64,000 bases of DNA, taken from assembly GCA_002105175.1 (NCBI GenBank), contig MCGE01000010.1:868001-932000 (forward strand). Reading direction: 5' to 3'. The first letter of the stretch is position 1; every line of letters begins with the position of its first letter. The notes under the pieces are model-generated. The model did not search any database and had not been told where the DNA came from. It was given only the letters and a program-made list of their open reading frames with translations. This document shows positions 1 to 11,904 of this stretch, one piece after another. Made by a program: the position numbers and the translations under genes. Source of the DNA: Absidia repens (lineage: Eukaryota; Mucoromycota; Mucoromycetes; Mucorales; Cunninghamellaceae).

Positions 1-413
1 GCCATAATAGTTACTGGAATAAAATAGTCATTTACCTCTATCTAGCTAGAACCATAATCAATTCCATGTCATACTGCACGCACTTCATCCAAAAAAAAAA
101 CACCCCAACCCGAAATGCAGATATTTTACGTCAAATGCATATTAAATATCCCCCCCAAATAAATCAGTACAAAGAAATACACCATATATCCATTCTCTAT
201 CATTCAACCCTTCTCGACCAACTTTGTATAACTATTCAGGCTGGTCTTATTATAGTCAACATTACCGATAACAACTGGATGTCATAAAGAGAAGAGACAG
301 GAAATTTATTGGTAAAATATATTTGTATATATTGATAGTTTCTTTCTATATACTATATGGTACACTACACTAATAAAAGAGGAATACTATACTAAAAACA
401 GAGCCGTACTATA
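1..413. other. 3' flank of MON1, no gene seen
   Basis: AT-rich non-coding DNA. The part next to the MON1 stop (about 360-413) is probably its 3' UTR. Read on the minus strand it holds repeated TTAGTATAGT-like words. I see no supported coding sequence or RNA gene in the rest. Confidence 0.6.
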
Positions 414-2703
414 CTAAAAAACAGGCGAGTTGAGAATGAACAGATTGTCATCATTTTTCTTGATCCATCGTAAAAGTTGATTCGAATGCGATATAATGAC
501 AGACTTTGGGGTTTCAGGTCCATAGACTACATAAAGCTCAAATGTTGATGTGATCTACAAGAGACAAAAAAAAAAAAAAAAAAAAAAAAAACATGCGTAA
601 ATAAAATGTGTCTAATGTCATGACAAATGCCGCTAATATCTTCTTACCCATCCCAGTATCACTTCATTATCACTATGATGGTAATACAACTTCAGTGGTC
701 TTGATCTTGAATGCATCCGGTCAAACACGTATTGGTATAATCGATATAGCCTATATATTGGAAAAAGAAATTCAAAATTAGATCTTTGTAGTCCCTCACT
801 ATTACATTGATTATTTTAATTTACCTTCGTCGATTGTTATCATCTTTGTATATTCCACTATGTCCTGGGCTTGTAAATTGGATATGGTTCTTTGATTTGT
901 ACATAAAATGGAGTAATTTGGGTATTCCGGTATCAGCTAGTTAGATATAAAAATCCATGTTAGTTCAGTGCTTCAAGTCTGAATAATCCCATTTTAGTTT
1001 ACCAATAGTATATTGTTTGTTTGATGCGTTCTGTATATTTTGAAGGACACCGTCATTCGTAAGATCCTAGCAAAAGTGAAATATATAATGGTCAGTAAAG
1101 CAAAGTCTGCAGATGTGTCGTACCATATGCCTGTATTACTTTAACTAATTTTTCTTTCCATGCACTGAGTTCGAAAAAGGTGTCTTTTGAAGTGCTGATC
1201 ATAACCACCGAAACACTAGTATCAATGTAGCAGATGTAAGCATGTAGGAATCCTTTAGAGTTGAATTTCGGTAAGCAAAGAGGTGTCCATGATTCAGCGG
1301 TGTGGAAAGTAGTAGATCCCGTGAGCATATTGAATAATAAGTGTAAATCTAAGAGTAAACCGAGCGGTAAGTCATTCGTGATTTTTCTTTTCATTCTTCT
1401 CTTTGTTCTTACCAGAAGGATGCAGACTGTGCTTCCTCGGCCGCAGCAAAGTCACCAACTTGTCCTTCGCAATAACCATAGCATATAATAAATCCTACAT
1501 TGCAACATCATACGAGAAAAAGAATGATGAGCGAATAGAGGACTATACGTCCATTTAATATTGTTCCTGTCCTACCTTAGCCATCCCTTTGGATAAAATT
1601 TGACCAGCTAACTCCCTAGTCGATCGGCCCAATCGTAAGACTTGTAAAGCGCCAAACATAAAACTATGATCGTTGTTGAATGATGTTGATAAGCTATCCA
1701 AAAATACTTCCGTTCCACCCAGTAACCGCCTCAAATCGAAATTGACCCGCTGTTCAAATATCCGTGTCAGCTGAGATGAGGTCAGCACGCTAAGGATTTG
1801 ATTATGTAGATAAACCAGTTGGTCTTTGAGCTGAATATGAATCGTCATGAGTACCCGTTTTTTTTTTTCACCCTCCTCATCCCCTTCCCTCTCTCTTACT
1901 AATACCTATAACTTTTCATTATGGTTTACCTGTGTGTCAGATTCACCTGTTTTTGAAATAGCCACAAAATAAAGAGGTTCCTTGAGCAGAAACACAAATT
2001 TGTAATCGCCAGCATTGATTGATCTAAGTATAATTGAAACAAAGGTCACGTCATCTTTACTTAGGACTATATGTGTGGTATTGGGAAACTTACTTGATGG
2101 TGTCGTCGCTGTCTTGAAAAAAAGAGATGATGGCTTGAATGACACCTGTGAAGGATGATATCCGGGATTCGTCTCCATATCTAGAGTCAAAAACGATTAG
2201 GGTAAAAATATGGCTCTTGCTTTTAGTTCCACAGCACTGTAATATATTGTAATGCATATATGCTATAAACTGGCTGCCTCTAACTTACCTTGACCATATG
2301 GGTTTCCCGGCGCTACTAAGAATAATAAAATGTTTCTTGTGTTGAAGCCAATTCGTTGAGAAGGTATCATCAGAATCTAGTCATGTAACAAGTTATGTAG
2401 GTAAATAACAAATAGGGTTGAGATGAGCATCTTCTATCGAAATGGAGTCGGATTGTACAACTAGCTTACCTCGTTCACGGACCATATTTTTTCGATTGGT
2501 GTGATTTTTATTTGAGGTTGAAACCATCAAAGAGCTTCTCGAACCTTGTCGTTTAACCTTATTGTAATTCTTGACTTTGCTGCTAAAATTTGACTGGGAA
2601 GAATAGCTAGAATTGTAAGAGCGAGGAGAGCTCATCAGAGATTGATCGTCACTGGCAGAGCTGGGGGAACTGGCGTCTTTGTGTATGACAATAGGATCAG
2701 GCA
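414..2703 (-). CDS. MON1: Vacuolar fusion protein MON1 (Mon1-Ccz1 Rab7 GEF subunit)
   Basis: Mon1 pairs with Ccz1 to form the guanine nucleotide exchange factor that activates Rab7/Ypt7 on late endosomes and vacuoles, needed for vacuole fusion and autophagy. About ten short exons join into a typical Mon1 protein. The N-terminus (exon 2470-2703) is Ser-rich and disordered. The first longin region reads WLQHKKHFIILSSAGKPIWS, followed by RYGDESRISSFTGVIQAI. Next come SINAGDYKFVFLLKEPLYFV and LHNQILSVLTSSQLTRIFEQ, the most conserved block of the family. The middle has PLCLPKFNSKGFLHAYICYI. The last exon (about 414-555) encodes FELYVVYGPETPKSV and LLRWIKKNDDNLFIL before the stop. The start is the ATG of MPDPIVIHKD. 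It is the first of four minus-strand genes, and GRS1 lies about 350 bp upstream. Family assignment is firm; individual splice sites were assigned by eye. Confidence 0.93.
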
Positions 2704-3053
2704 TAAATAAAATAAAAGAAAAGTATGATGAAACTGTTCTAAATACAACAAATAAGGGAGAAGAAGACTGATTCTATTTGATAATAATATTAAAAAATTA
2801 TAAAGAAAAAGAGAGGAAAAGCAGGAGAAAAGGAGGGAAAACATTGCTTTTCTCCCCATCGCACTTTCAAACCCCGGCAAACGACCCAAGTTTGAGGCCG
2901 CTTCAGCAAAAAAAAAAAATACAATTCATGCAAATATCCACCCACCGTATCAATTCATCAAAAGTTCGTGCATTTATTCAAAACAAAACATAAAAATCAA
3001 AACAAAGTCTACAAGACAAAAAATTGTGTATAAAGCAACTAAGTATCACTAAT
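2704..3053. other. MON1 upstream region and GRS1 3' flank
   Basis: About 350 bp between two minus-strand genes. It should contain the MON1 promoter and the GRS1 3' UTR. Purine-rich on the plus strand (pyrimidine-rich on the sense strand), with an A11 run near 2909. No gene seen. Confidence 0.5.
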
Positions 3054-5538
3054 CTAATAGTCGGCAGAGGATTCCTTGAGAATCTTGAGAATGTTTTCAA
3101 AGCTGTCACGAATTTGTTCGGTGGAATCACGTTGACGTAAAGTGACAGTGTTGTCTTCCACAGTTTGGAAATCAACAGTGATGGCGAAGGGAATACCAAG
3201 TTCGTCGTTACGAGCATATCGTCGGCCAATAGACGTTTTGCTGTCATCAGTTCGTGTGGAGATACCATTTTGACGTAATTGACGGGAGTACTTCTTGACA
3301 AAGGGATCAAAGCAAACATTGCCAGAAAGAGGTAACAGACAGCATTTGAAAGGAGCCACCACAGTGGGGAAAGACAAGACATTACGAGATTCATCGCCTT
3401 CACGGACCCACCAGCTATGTTCCAGAAGAGAGTAAAGAATACGACCGATACCAAAAGAAGGTTCAATGACGTTGGGGGTGTATTCACGAATATGTTCTGT
3501 CACGGTTCCACGGGCCACAGATACATCTTCCTTGCTGACGTCAAATGTAACACCATCCACATCCACTGAAGAAGTGCCATTGGTTTCCAAATCCTTTTGC
3601 AATTTTTCGTAGCATTGATCCGTGTATGACATGAGAGCTTCTTCCACAATCTTGGCGTTCTTCTTGTACTTGGGGCCAAAAGTCTTTTTGTTGATTTCTA
3701 CTTGCCATTGTTCAATGACACGAGGAGTTTCGAGTTGTTCACGGACCACCAACTTTTCCTTAGTACGGCGAGAGTGGACAGTCAAATCATAAGCAGATCG
3801 ATCAGCACAACCAACACATTCAATCCAACCCTATTTGTATTCAAAGCGTCAAAGGTGAGTCATAGTGATTTTTTTCCCATATATTCCGCACAAATAGAGG
3901 TCAATACTTACATAGCTTGTGTGAATTTCAGCGTCCCAACAATCAGTAGCATAATGGGCCATTTCGTTGTCCATATGTTGACGGAATCGAAGACGTTCAC
4001 GCTTGATACCAATCTTGGTCAAAAGAGATAGATACGAGCAATAAAGTAACCCAAAGTTTGATTGTCGATGATTTTCTAATGTGGTACCAATGCAGAGAAT
4101 ATAAGTTTTTGTCTTTTCTCTATCTCCCAACAGTTCTTTTGTCCTTTTATTTTACCTTTTCAACAGCATCACCCACAGTCACTTCACGAGTTTCAGTCTT
4201 GCCAGATAACTGAACATCCTTGGACAAAAGAGTGATGGTTACATCTTTGACATCAGCAAAATGAGGATGGTCCTTGTTTTCAGGGTCGACAAAGTGTTCA
4301 ATTTCAGCCATGGTGAATTCACTAAAAAAATAAAGGATAATAAGAGATAAAAGATCATTGATGAGTTAAAAGCCGAAAATCAATTTGTCTTTTTCGTTGT
4401 TGCTGCTTACCGAACACGGAGGAGACCAGAGCGAGGACTGATTTCATTACGGAATGAGCGACCAACTTGAGCTGAGGCAAAAGGCATTTTGTCATTGTTG
4501 AATTCCAAAAGGCGTTTGAAGTTGAGGAATTGACCTTGGGCAGTTTCAGGTCGAAGGTAGCTAATGTGAGTAATATGTATAAATATAAAATAAGAATCAG
4601 TAGCCATACATTAATCGTTGGAAAGGGTCGAATCATAAAAATCCTAGTTTTCAGATACCATTGACTTACCCTTTGAGTTGACCAGTGGGACCAATGCTAC
4701 TATCAAACATCAAATTGAATTCTTGAGGCACCGAGAGTTCGTTACCAGTTTCAGGAGAGCGGATATCGAACTTCTTCATGATATCGGCCAATTCTTGACC
4801 ACCATAGTTATCGATTTGAGCCAATGTTTCTTCATATTCCTTACGGACAGCGTCCACCAATTCCACAGCCACCACAACACCCTTCTTCTTCTTCTTCTTG
4901 GGATCCTTCTTTTCTACTACTACTTCGGCTTCGGTTCCATTCTTAGCGGCACGTGCTTGCATATCACCTTGGAGACGAGCTTCCAATACAGCTTCCACAA
5001 CATGATCAGCACGGAAGATTTCACCGTTCTAATAAAAGAAAGAAGAAAAAAAGGTTAGCAAAGAGACATACACACCCTGATACGATAAAACGTGTATTAC
5101 CTTCAAATCTTTACACATCCAGTCAGCAAACTTGTCAACATGGCCAGAGGTCTTGAGTACTTCGTGAGTCGTCATGATAGTGGTGTCTAATTCGAGCATT
5201 TCTTCTTCCAACACGAAGTGGTTACGCCAGACGCTGATAATGTTGTTCATCAAGGCACAGCCAGTAGGACCGAAGTCGTAAAAACCAGCAACACCTACAA
5301 AATACAAGACGTAAGTCATGAGCGTCAACGAGGGTAATTGTCGCCTTCGAAGGGAGACTGTAAAATGATATCTTACCACCGTAAATTTGGAAAGAGGGAG
5401 CATAAAAGAATCGCTTGACAATAAGTTGCTAAATGTGAACAAATAATAAAGAGTGGCGGGTGTCAATTCATGTGCCATGAGACCTCTATAATATATAATT
5501 ACCTCGAGAGCAGCTCTATCGAAAGATTTTTGGGCCAT
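3054..5538 (-). CDS. GRS1: Glycyl-tRNA synthetase
   Basis: Class II aminoacyl-tRNA synthetase that charges tRNA-Gly with glycine. The N-terminal exons give [20 protein letters not shown] and [20 protein letters not shown], the class II motif 1 region. [14 protein letters not shown] follows, then a Lys-rich eukaryotic insertion ([14 protein letters not shown]). The C-terminal exon (3054-3785) holds the [20 protein letters not shown] block and the anticodon-binding domain with [14 protein letters not shown] and [20 protein letters not shown]. At least seven exons, with introns of about 60-100 bp. An in-frame TAA lies three codons upstream of the ATG, so a mitochondrial form would need an alternative transcript or a non-adjacent start. 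In yeast GRS1 makes both forms from one gene (family knowledge); how that is done here is not visible. Confidence 0.95.
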
Positions 5539-5850
5539 TTTGTTTTACACGTAAAAAGAAGAGACACTTCAATTGTAAAAAAAGTGAGGTTTTTTATTTT
5601 TCTTTTGCCGCCAAAGCCACAAGAGCTGTGATTCAAATCGAATCACCCCCCTTAAAAGGAAATCAGTAACATTGACACATTCCATCCCATCACTGGAAAG
5701 TTCGCCGCACAATGTATAATATATACATATTTATATATATAACCAAGATAACAAAACTAATAAACTACTAATACTAATACTAATACTAAAAATAAATATA
5801 ATAATAATACAACTAAACTAAAAGAAAATACCTAAACTATACGGCGACCT
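5539..5850. promoter_or_regulatory. GRS1 promoter and 3' UTR of the RRM gene
   Basis: About 310 bp. The part next to GRS1 (5539-5650) is pyrimidine-rich on the sense strand. The part next to the RRM gene stop (about 5760-5850) has repeated TTAGTATTAG and TTTAGTTTAG words on the minus strand, matching other 3' UTRs in the window. Confidence 0.45.
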
Positions 5851-8139
5851 TCAAATTTTCAATCCATTCAATGGATCCCAAGCACCACCATTGATACTGC
5901 TGCTGTTATTGTTTTGCCCATTGAGACCAAAGCCATTTCTTGATGCAGAATCACCCATATTTGCCAGTCCAGCTGAACCATTGTTGTTATTGTTGTTGTT
6001 GTTGTTGTTACCCGACAGTCCTAATTTCTGCATATCATCATTCAAAGTGTCAGTTGGTGTTGTTGTTGAGTTTTGATCCTTGCCCCTGGCACCACCATTG
6101 CTGTTCTGTTGTGTATGACGGTAGGAATAAAAGTCGTAAATATCGTCCTGCTGGTTCATGTTCAGATATTGCTGCTGGAAGGGAGGTAAATAAATATTGG
6201 GTTGCTGATGTTGTAATTCTTGTTTTTCCTGAGGCGAACGAGGCCATTGATAAGGAGAGGTTGACATAAATGATGGATTTTGCTCGTATGCAAAAAATGA
6301 TGAGGATGACTGTTTCGATATCCTCTCCGATCCCACCAAGTCTCCAACTTCAAAAGATGATCCATGCTGTTGGTTAGCTACATCCTGATCGTATGATCCA
6401 TTGCTGTTTGATTGTACTGGGACTATTTGAGCTGATGTCGGATAGTATCCAAAATAAGGCGATGCCATGTTGTAATTCGAGTGCTGTTGAGGACGAACGG
6501 ATTTCTGTTGCTGCTGCGACGGTTGTTGTTGAAGCTGAGATATCGATGGAAGTCCGGATGATACTGGTTCCATGTAGTACCCACTTTGAGTTTGTGCAAT
6601 GATACCGTCAGTTGACGGTGCGTAGGTCGCTCCAGTAGAGGTAGACATATAAGGAGATTGTCCCATCATGAATGCCGCATATCCTCCCGTATTGACATTG
6701 CCGTAAGTTTGTTTCAAATTTTCAAGTACCCCTGGATCAGTTACTTGACCAAATTCCAAGTTTCCAAATCTTGAAGGTTGTTGCTGCAAATGATAATCTT
6801 GGACTTGTCGTTGTTGCTGTTGTTGTTGCTGTTGTTGATGGTAGTTGTGTTGTTGATAAGATGGTCCAGATGCAAACTTATCAAAGTGTACACGTAGTTG
6901 TCGACCTTGATATTCATATCCATCAAACATAGCTACAGATATATGAAAAAAGGGGGAATCAGTATAAAAAAATACACCTTAGCTTAATGTATTGATTATA
7001 CTTCTTACCAATGGCATTCTCCGCATCTTCAAAAGTTGTGTATAATACAGTTCCAAACCCACGACTCTTGCCACCAGGTTCTTGCGCCACATCAGCCCGT
7101 AGAATCTTCCCAGCACCTCTAAAAAGGTCCTTTACATCTTGCCATTGACAATGAAACGGAAGCTACAAAATATACGAAAATGAAAAGTGAATAAAGCGAA
7201 TTCCATAGATTGCTTTTTCACTTACATTTCCAACAAATAACTGACGCCCAGGTTGAGTCATCTAAAAAAAAAAATGGATCAGCCCAAACGAATTATCGCC
7301 CTGATTTATGTCATTCTACTTACATCACGTCTTGGTAAGTGAGAGTTTGGTCCCAAATTTGTTAAATCTTGTCGTTGATCATCCTTATTGTTTAATGGTG
7401 CATGTTTCTGGTGGTGATTTTGATGTATATTCTGTTGCCGCCGACCGAGTCGTGTTGTTGGTAATGATGATGTCGATGCCGAGGAAGAAGAAGAAGAAGT
7501 CTTCATAAAGGGTTGTTCAAAATAGCCACGATCTTCCCGGACTTCCAATGTTCGACCGTGCCATTTGCAGTTGTGTAACATATCTAAGAGACAAAGTAAT
7601 GAATAGCGTTAGTATTTGGCAATGTGTGATCAACATGGGAAGTAAAAATTTCGTATTTACCTATAGCAGATTGTGCATCTTCAATTGTAGCAAACAGAAC
7701 AGTCCCATGTCCCTTTGATCGATTATCGAAACTTAGCGCCACATCCGCCCGAAGTACTTGACCCGCTTTTCTAAACAAATCTTTCAAATCCTGCCATCGC
7801 ACTCGAAAGGGAAGCTAAACAATAGAATACCGTAGATTAGTCAATTAACAAAAAATAGGAGTATACAATCAGTCGTCGTTCCAATAGTTATCTTTTCAAA
7901 TTTACATTTCCTACAAACAGTTGTCTGACTTGGGTTGTTGAGTGTGGTGTGTTTGAAGGCCTGCTGTCTAGTTCTACCGAAGAGGTTGTTGATAAGTCGG
8001 AGTCGTGTTTATCGCTAGTTGTCGCCAATAAAATATCCGAGTGCAGTTGTGGAGATGCTTCCGCAGTTTCTAGTGATGGTGACGATGTTGTCGAGTTGCG
8101 CTTCTTTACAAGATTTTCGTCGGTAGGTGATGTTGCCAT
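5851..8139 (-). CDS. Two-RRM RNA-binding protein with Gln/Asn-rich C-terminus
   Basis: Probable nuclear or shuttling mRNA-binding protein of the fungal Gbp2/Hrb1-like RRM type (inference from RRM style). After a Ser/Thr-rich N-terminus, RRM1 starts with RNP2 QLFVGN|LPFRVRWQDLKDLF and continues through RNP1 KGHGTVLFATIEDAQSAI. RRM2 is closely similar: QLFVGN|LPFHCQWQDVKDLF and SRGFGTVLYTTFEDAENAI, followed by YEYQGRQLRVHFDKF. The long C-terminal exon (5851-6930) is prion-like, with polyGln at about 6810-6850, Gln/Ser/Tyr-rich sequence and a polyAsn tract near 5980-6010. The ATG reads MATSPTDENLVKKRN. Introns interrupt the two RRMs at equivalent places, after VGN and within the codon after AI, suggesting an internal duplication with its introns. 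No specific RNA target can be read from the sequence. Confidence 0.88.
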
Positions 8140-9699
8140 TATTGCTTTGAATAGGATCTACCAGTTCAAAAGCTTCTATGCTGTTCAAGTTGTGTGAAGA
8201 AGTGTCAATCGTCAAGTCAGTTTTGAAAAGCTGTATCGTTTAGTGTATCGTTTTCAGTAATTTTCGATAAGGCGGACAGTAGATGACTAGTATACTGAGT
8301 GATGAAGTAAAAGAATCAGTCGTAAGGTAATATTATAGTGCGAGAGTACTTGAGTATGTACAATTTAATGTAAAGGAATGAAAGTCGATAGGAGAAAGAT
8401 GAGCAGTACGTTATCTTCTAATCAGCTGCGTAAAGTGGCGGTAGATTGTTTAACAAAATAGAAAAGGTGATAAGATATGATTGATGGCGATGACAAAAAA
8501 TGAAAAATAAAAAAAGGAAAAAAGAAATAAAAGGAAAAAGGAAAAAAAAAAAGCTGAAAGAATATCAGTGGATGAATTTCAAGTGGGGAAATTCTAAAGC
8601 CGTCGACCAATGGTATTATTCGTTTAAACTTACGGCACTTCCAGGTCGATTTTTATTGCCCTTTTATTTACAGATTCAGGAAGAAAATATAACCACTTTT
8701 TTTCATCGCTTAAATACCGTATTGCATTGCACATTGTAGGAAATATATGACTTTATGTGCTGCACAGTACAACAGTAAAATGCCTCAGCTTAAACAAACC
8801 CGTTGTCTATGTAAACGTCACTACAGGAGCACCAATATTTTGAATAGTCGAGGCAATATTACAAACTCGCCATATATGTATCATTATGGCCTTTTAATTT
8901 AACAAGTGGTAATACAACAGACACAAAATGTACCTTTCATATGATTGATCCAAAGGTATTTCGCCCCCCCCACCATCCCCCAGAAAACGCCTATAACTCC
9001 GCCTAACATGTGGCCGCAGAATCTAGTTCGGCAGACAATGCCTGAGTCACGCCCGGAAACAGTGTAAATAAATTTCCTCTTTTCCTCCTCTTTCTAAGCT
9101 CCCCAGACACGTAAGAACAATGACACCTCCATTTGGTATTAAATTCAGCCTGTAAAGTTTTATTTTCACGTCACTCCTCCCAGACGACATAGTTTACATA
9201 GAATACTAGTTCACCTCGTATTGGAACTCCGTCAATCTGCTCACCCAGGCTATAACCCGAGATTATGCATGAAAACCATTGACTCCACCAACAAGTGCAT
9301 GTCCCAATCAGGTATTATTACAACCTTTATACATTTCCTCTACAGATAAACTTTTCCTAAACAATGCACCAATTAATAACTGAAGGAAGACACTCCTAAT
9401 AAAGCGCCCCTCAAAAACAAAACAAAATTATGGAAAATGATGATATTGATATTTGAATCTATATGGGTTTTTATTATTTCATGCTTTTGTAAAAAAAAAA
9501 AAGTATATTTTTTTTATCAGAAATAAATAAATGAAGGATATGTGTTTTTTGTATGAATCAAAAGAAGACGAGGAGGGGAAATAATAAGAGATTTGAAGGA
9601 GGAGGGGGTGACAGGTGGAAAGATGTGAGAATGTAAAAATAATAGTAGTAGTAATAACAATAATAGGAGAAGGATCAATATAATAAAGAATAGGATCAT
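8140..9699. other. Gene-free stretch between the RRM gene and IDH1
   Basis: About 1.56 kb. The 8140-8450 part is probably the promoter and 5' UTR of the RRM gene. A purine-rich stretch lies at 8490-8560. From 8740 to 9470 I see no convincing ORF, tRNA or repeat. The last 200 bp are the IDH1 3' flank, A/T-rich with a T/A run near 9490-9520. Confidence 0.5.
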
Positions 9700-11272
9700 C
9701 TACAATTTGGACATAACAGCAGCAGTGAATTCTCTGGTAGTATCCTTGCCTCCCATATCGACAGTTCTGGCAGCACCGGTTTCAATGGTTTCATACACGG
9801 CATTGGAGATACGAGCAGCATATTCATCCAAGTTCAAGTGACGCAACATCATCACGGAGGATAACAACAAAGCAGTAGGGTTGGCAGCGTTCTTGTTCAA
9901 CAAATCCATACCAACGTGACGGCATCCAGGTTCAAACATAGCGTATTCACGACCAATATTACAACCGGGGATTAAACCAGGGCCACCAACCAAACCAGCA
10001 CCCTAAGCGTCAAGATCATACATAATAATAATTAAAATTTAAATCCTCAATTCAATTTGACTTTAGACATTTTACTTACCACATTGGAGACAATGTTACC
10101 GTAAAGGTTAGGCATGACCATGACATCGAATTGTTGAGGACGAGACACAAGTTGCATAGCAGTGTTATCGACGATCATATCATTGAATTGGATACCATGG
10201 TGTTCGTATTCCTTTGCAACATCACGACAAGTGCGCAAAAAGAGACCGTCAGCCAATTTCCTATTAAATACAAAATGTATGAAGGTTAATTATCCAGAGC
10301 TACCATATTCAAATTCTATCCCTATTCTCCCTGCTCCTGTCCTGGTTTTTTATTTTTATTTTTATTGTTACTTACATAATATTGGCCTTGTGGACAGCAG
10401 TGACCTTTTGACGGTTGTTCTTGACAGCGAAATCAAAAGCAAAGCGAGCAATACGTTCAGTCTTGGCACGAGTGATGATCTTCAAGGATTCAACAACACC
10501 GGGAACGGACTATAATAAATAAAATAAACGGGCCAATGATTGATTAGTATTCTATTCTAAACTAAATAATAAGCCCATATCGCGTTTCTAGTCGAAGCCT
10601 TACTTGATGTTCCAAACCAGAGTATTCGCCTTCAGTGTTTTCACGAATAATGGCAATATCCACGTTGCTCAAGCGAGACTCCACACCAGGGACGTTCTTG
10701 CAAAGGGAAAGGGAAGCATAGATATCCAAATCCTTACGCATGGTAACGTTGAAAGACTTGTGGCCCAAACGAGAAGTAGGAGTGAAAAGTGTACCCTTGA
10801 TACCGACCTTGTTGCGGCGGAGAGAAGCCAAGGATTCTTGGAAAAGGTCTTCATCTTCAGAAGTCAAACCAGACACGTCGTATTGTTCAAATTCAACAGG
10901 CACGTTAGCAGCTTTAAAAACATCCTTCAAAGAAGCAGCAGTTTCTTGACCGACACCATCACCAGGAATCAAGGTCACGGTGTATTTGCCGCCATACTTC
11001 TTGGGATTAATCTATATTGAATAGTAAGTCAGTATGTCGAGCCAGTTTCAATAATGCCAATAATTGTTTACCGTCTTTTGTTCAACGGGAGCAGGGGTAG
11101 GAATAGAAGTGGATTGGGAAGCGAAGGAGCGAACAGCAACCTATAAAATAAAAAAAAAGGGAGATAGATGAAGTGAGAACAATATGAAATTCCGTCAAGT
11201 TAATTCAGTAAAATACAATACCTTCTTAACAGACGCAATATTAGCGGGTCGAGAGATAACTTTGAAGAGCAT
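9700..11272 (-). CDS. IDH1: Isocitrate dehydrogenase [NAD] subunit 1, mitochondrial
   Basis: Subunit of the NAD-dependent isocitrate dehydrogenase of the TCA cycle, which oxidises isocitrate to 2-oxoglutarate in the mitochondrial matrix. The N-terminus [18 protein letters not shown] followed by AVRSFAS is a basic, Ser-rich targeting peptide. The mature protein begins near [20 protein letters not shown]. It has [19 protein letters not shown] and [18 protein letters not shown], then [66 protein letters not shown] and [16 protein letters not shown]. This subunit type matches yeast Idh1 (regulatory) better than Idh2. About six exons. The fungal enzyme is a heteromer (family knowledge), so the partner subunit must be encoded elsewhere. 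The next gene upstream is divergent, about 630 bp away. Confidence 0.95.
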
Positions 11273-11904
11273 GGTGAATAAAAGTAGAGAAGGATAAAAG
11301 AAAAAGAAGAAAGAAAGCAATAAAACAGAAAAGTGCCAGCGGGATACTTTTGAAAATTTTTTTAAATCAACGACGGGAAATTCGAGAAAAAAACCTTTAT
11401 CCGACTGTGCCAAACGGAACCTCTACCCACCAACCCAGCCTACTCCAGAAAAAAAGCTACTAACTGCGTAAAGTTACAAAATCACATGAGAGCGATAGAA
11501 AAGAAGCCAGGCGGAAGATCAAGTTAAAAAGAGGGGTCAGATCTTTTGCATTCATTGAAAATTCAGGTTCAGCCTATCATAGTGATTGTAATAAGGGCAT
11601 ATTATACAATTGATGTACCAAAATCGTCATGTCCATATTGTTCATTTAGCAGGAAGACAACATATGCTGTGTTTTTGTTATTTTGACATGATTTACAAGC
11701 AGCCTCGTTTAACGAGTCGAGTTCCCATAAAAATGGTTTTGGTGTGACCCTCAATTTCAGATTTATATTTTAATTGCCCAATTTTTTGATTTTATTTTGT
11801 GTTTCTTTCTTTTTTTCTTCTTATTTATCTCTATTTTTTACCTGCTAGTTTATATACCACCACCACGCTTTTTTTCCCTTTATTTTTATTATTTTGTCTA
11901 TACA
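11273..11904. promoter_or_regulatory. Divergent intergenic region, IDH1 / uncharacterised gene
   Basis: About 630 bp between two divergently transcribed genes, so it should hold both promoters. T-rich tracts precede the plus-strand ATG (11790-11890). I cannot assign a specific factor site. Confidence 0.5.

Noticed and set aside
9031..9120. GC-richer patch in the 8.7-9.5 kb gap as a possible RNA gene
   Set aside because: No convincing stem structure or known RNA motif by eye; covariation or RNA-seq data would be needed.
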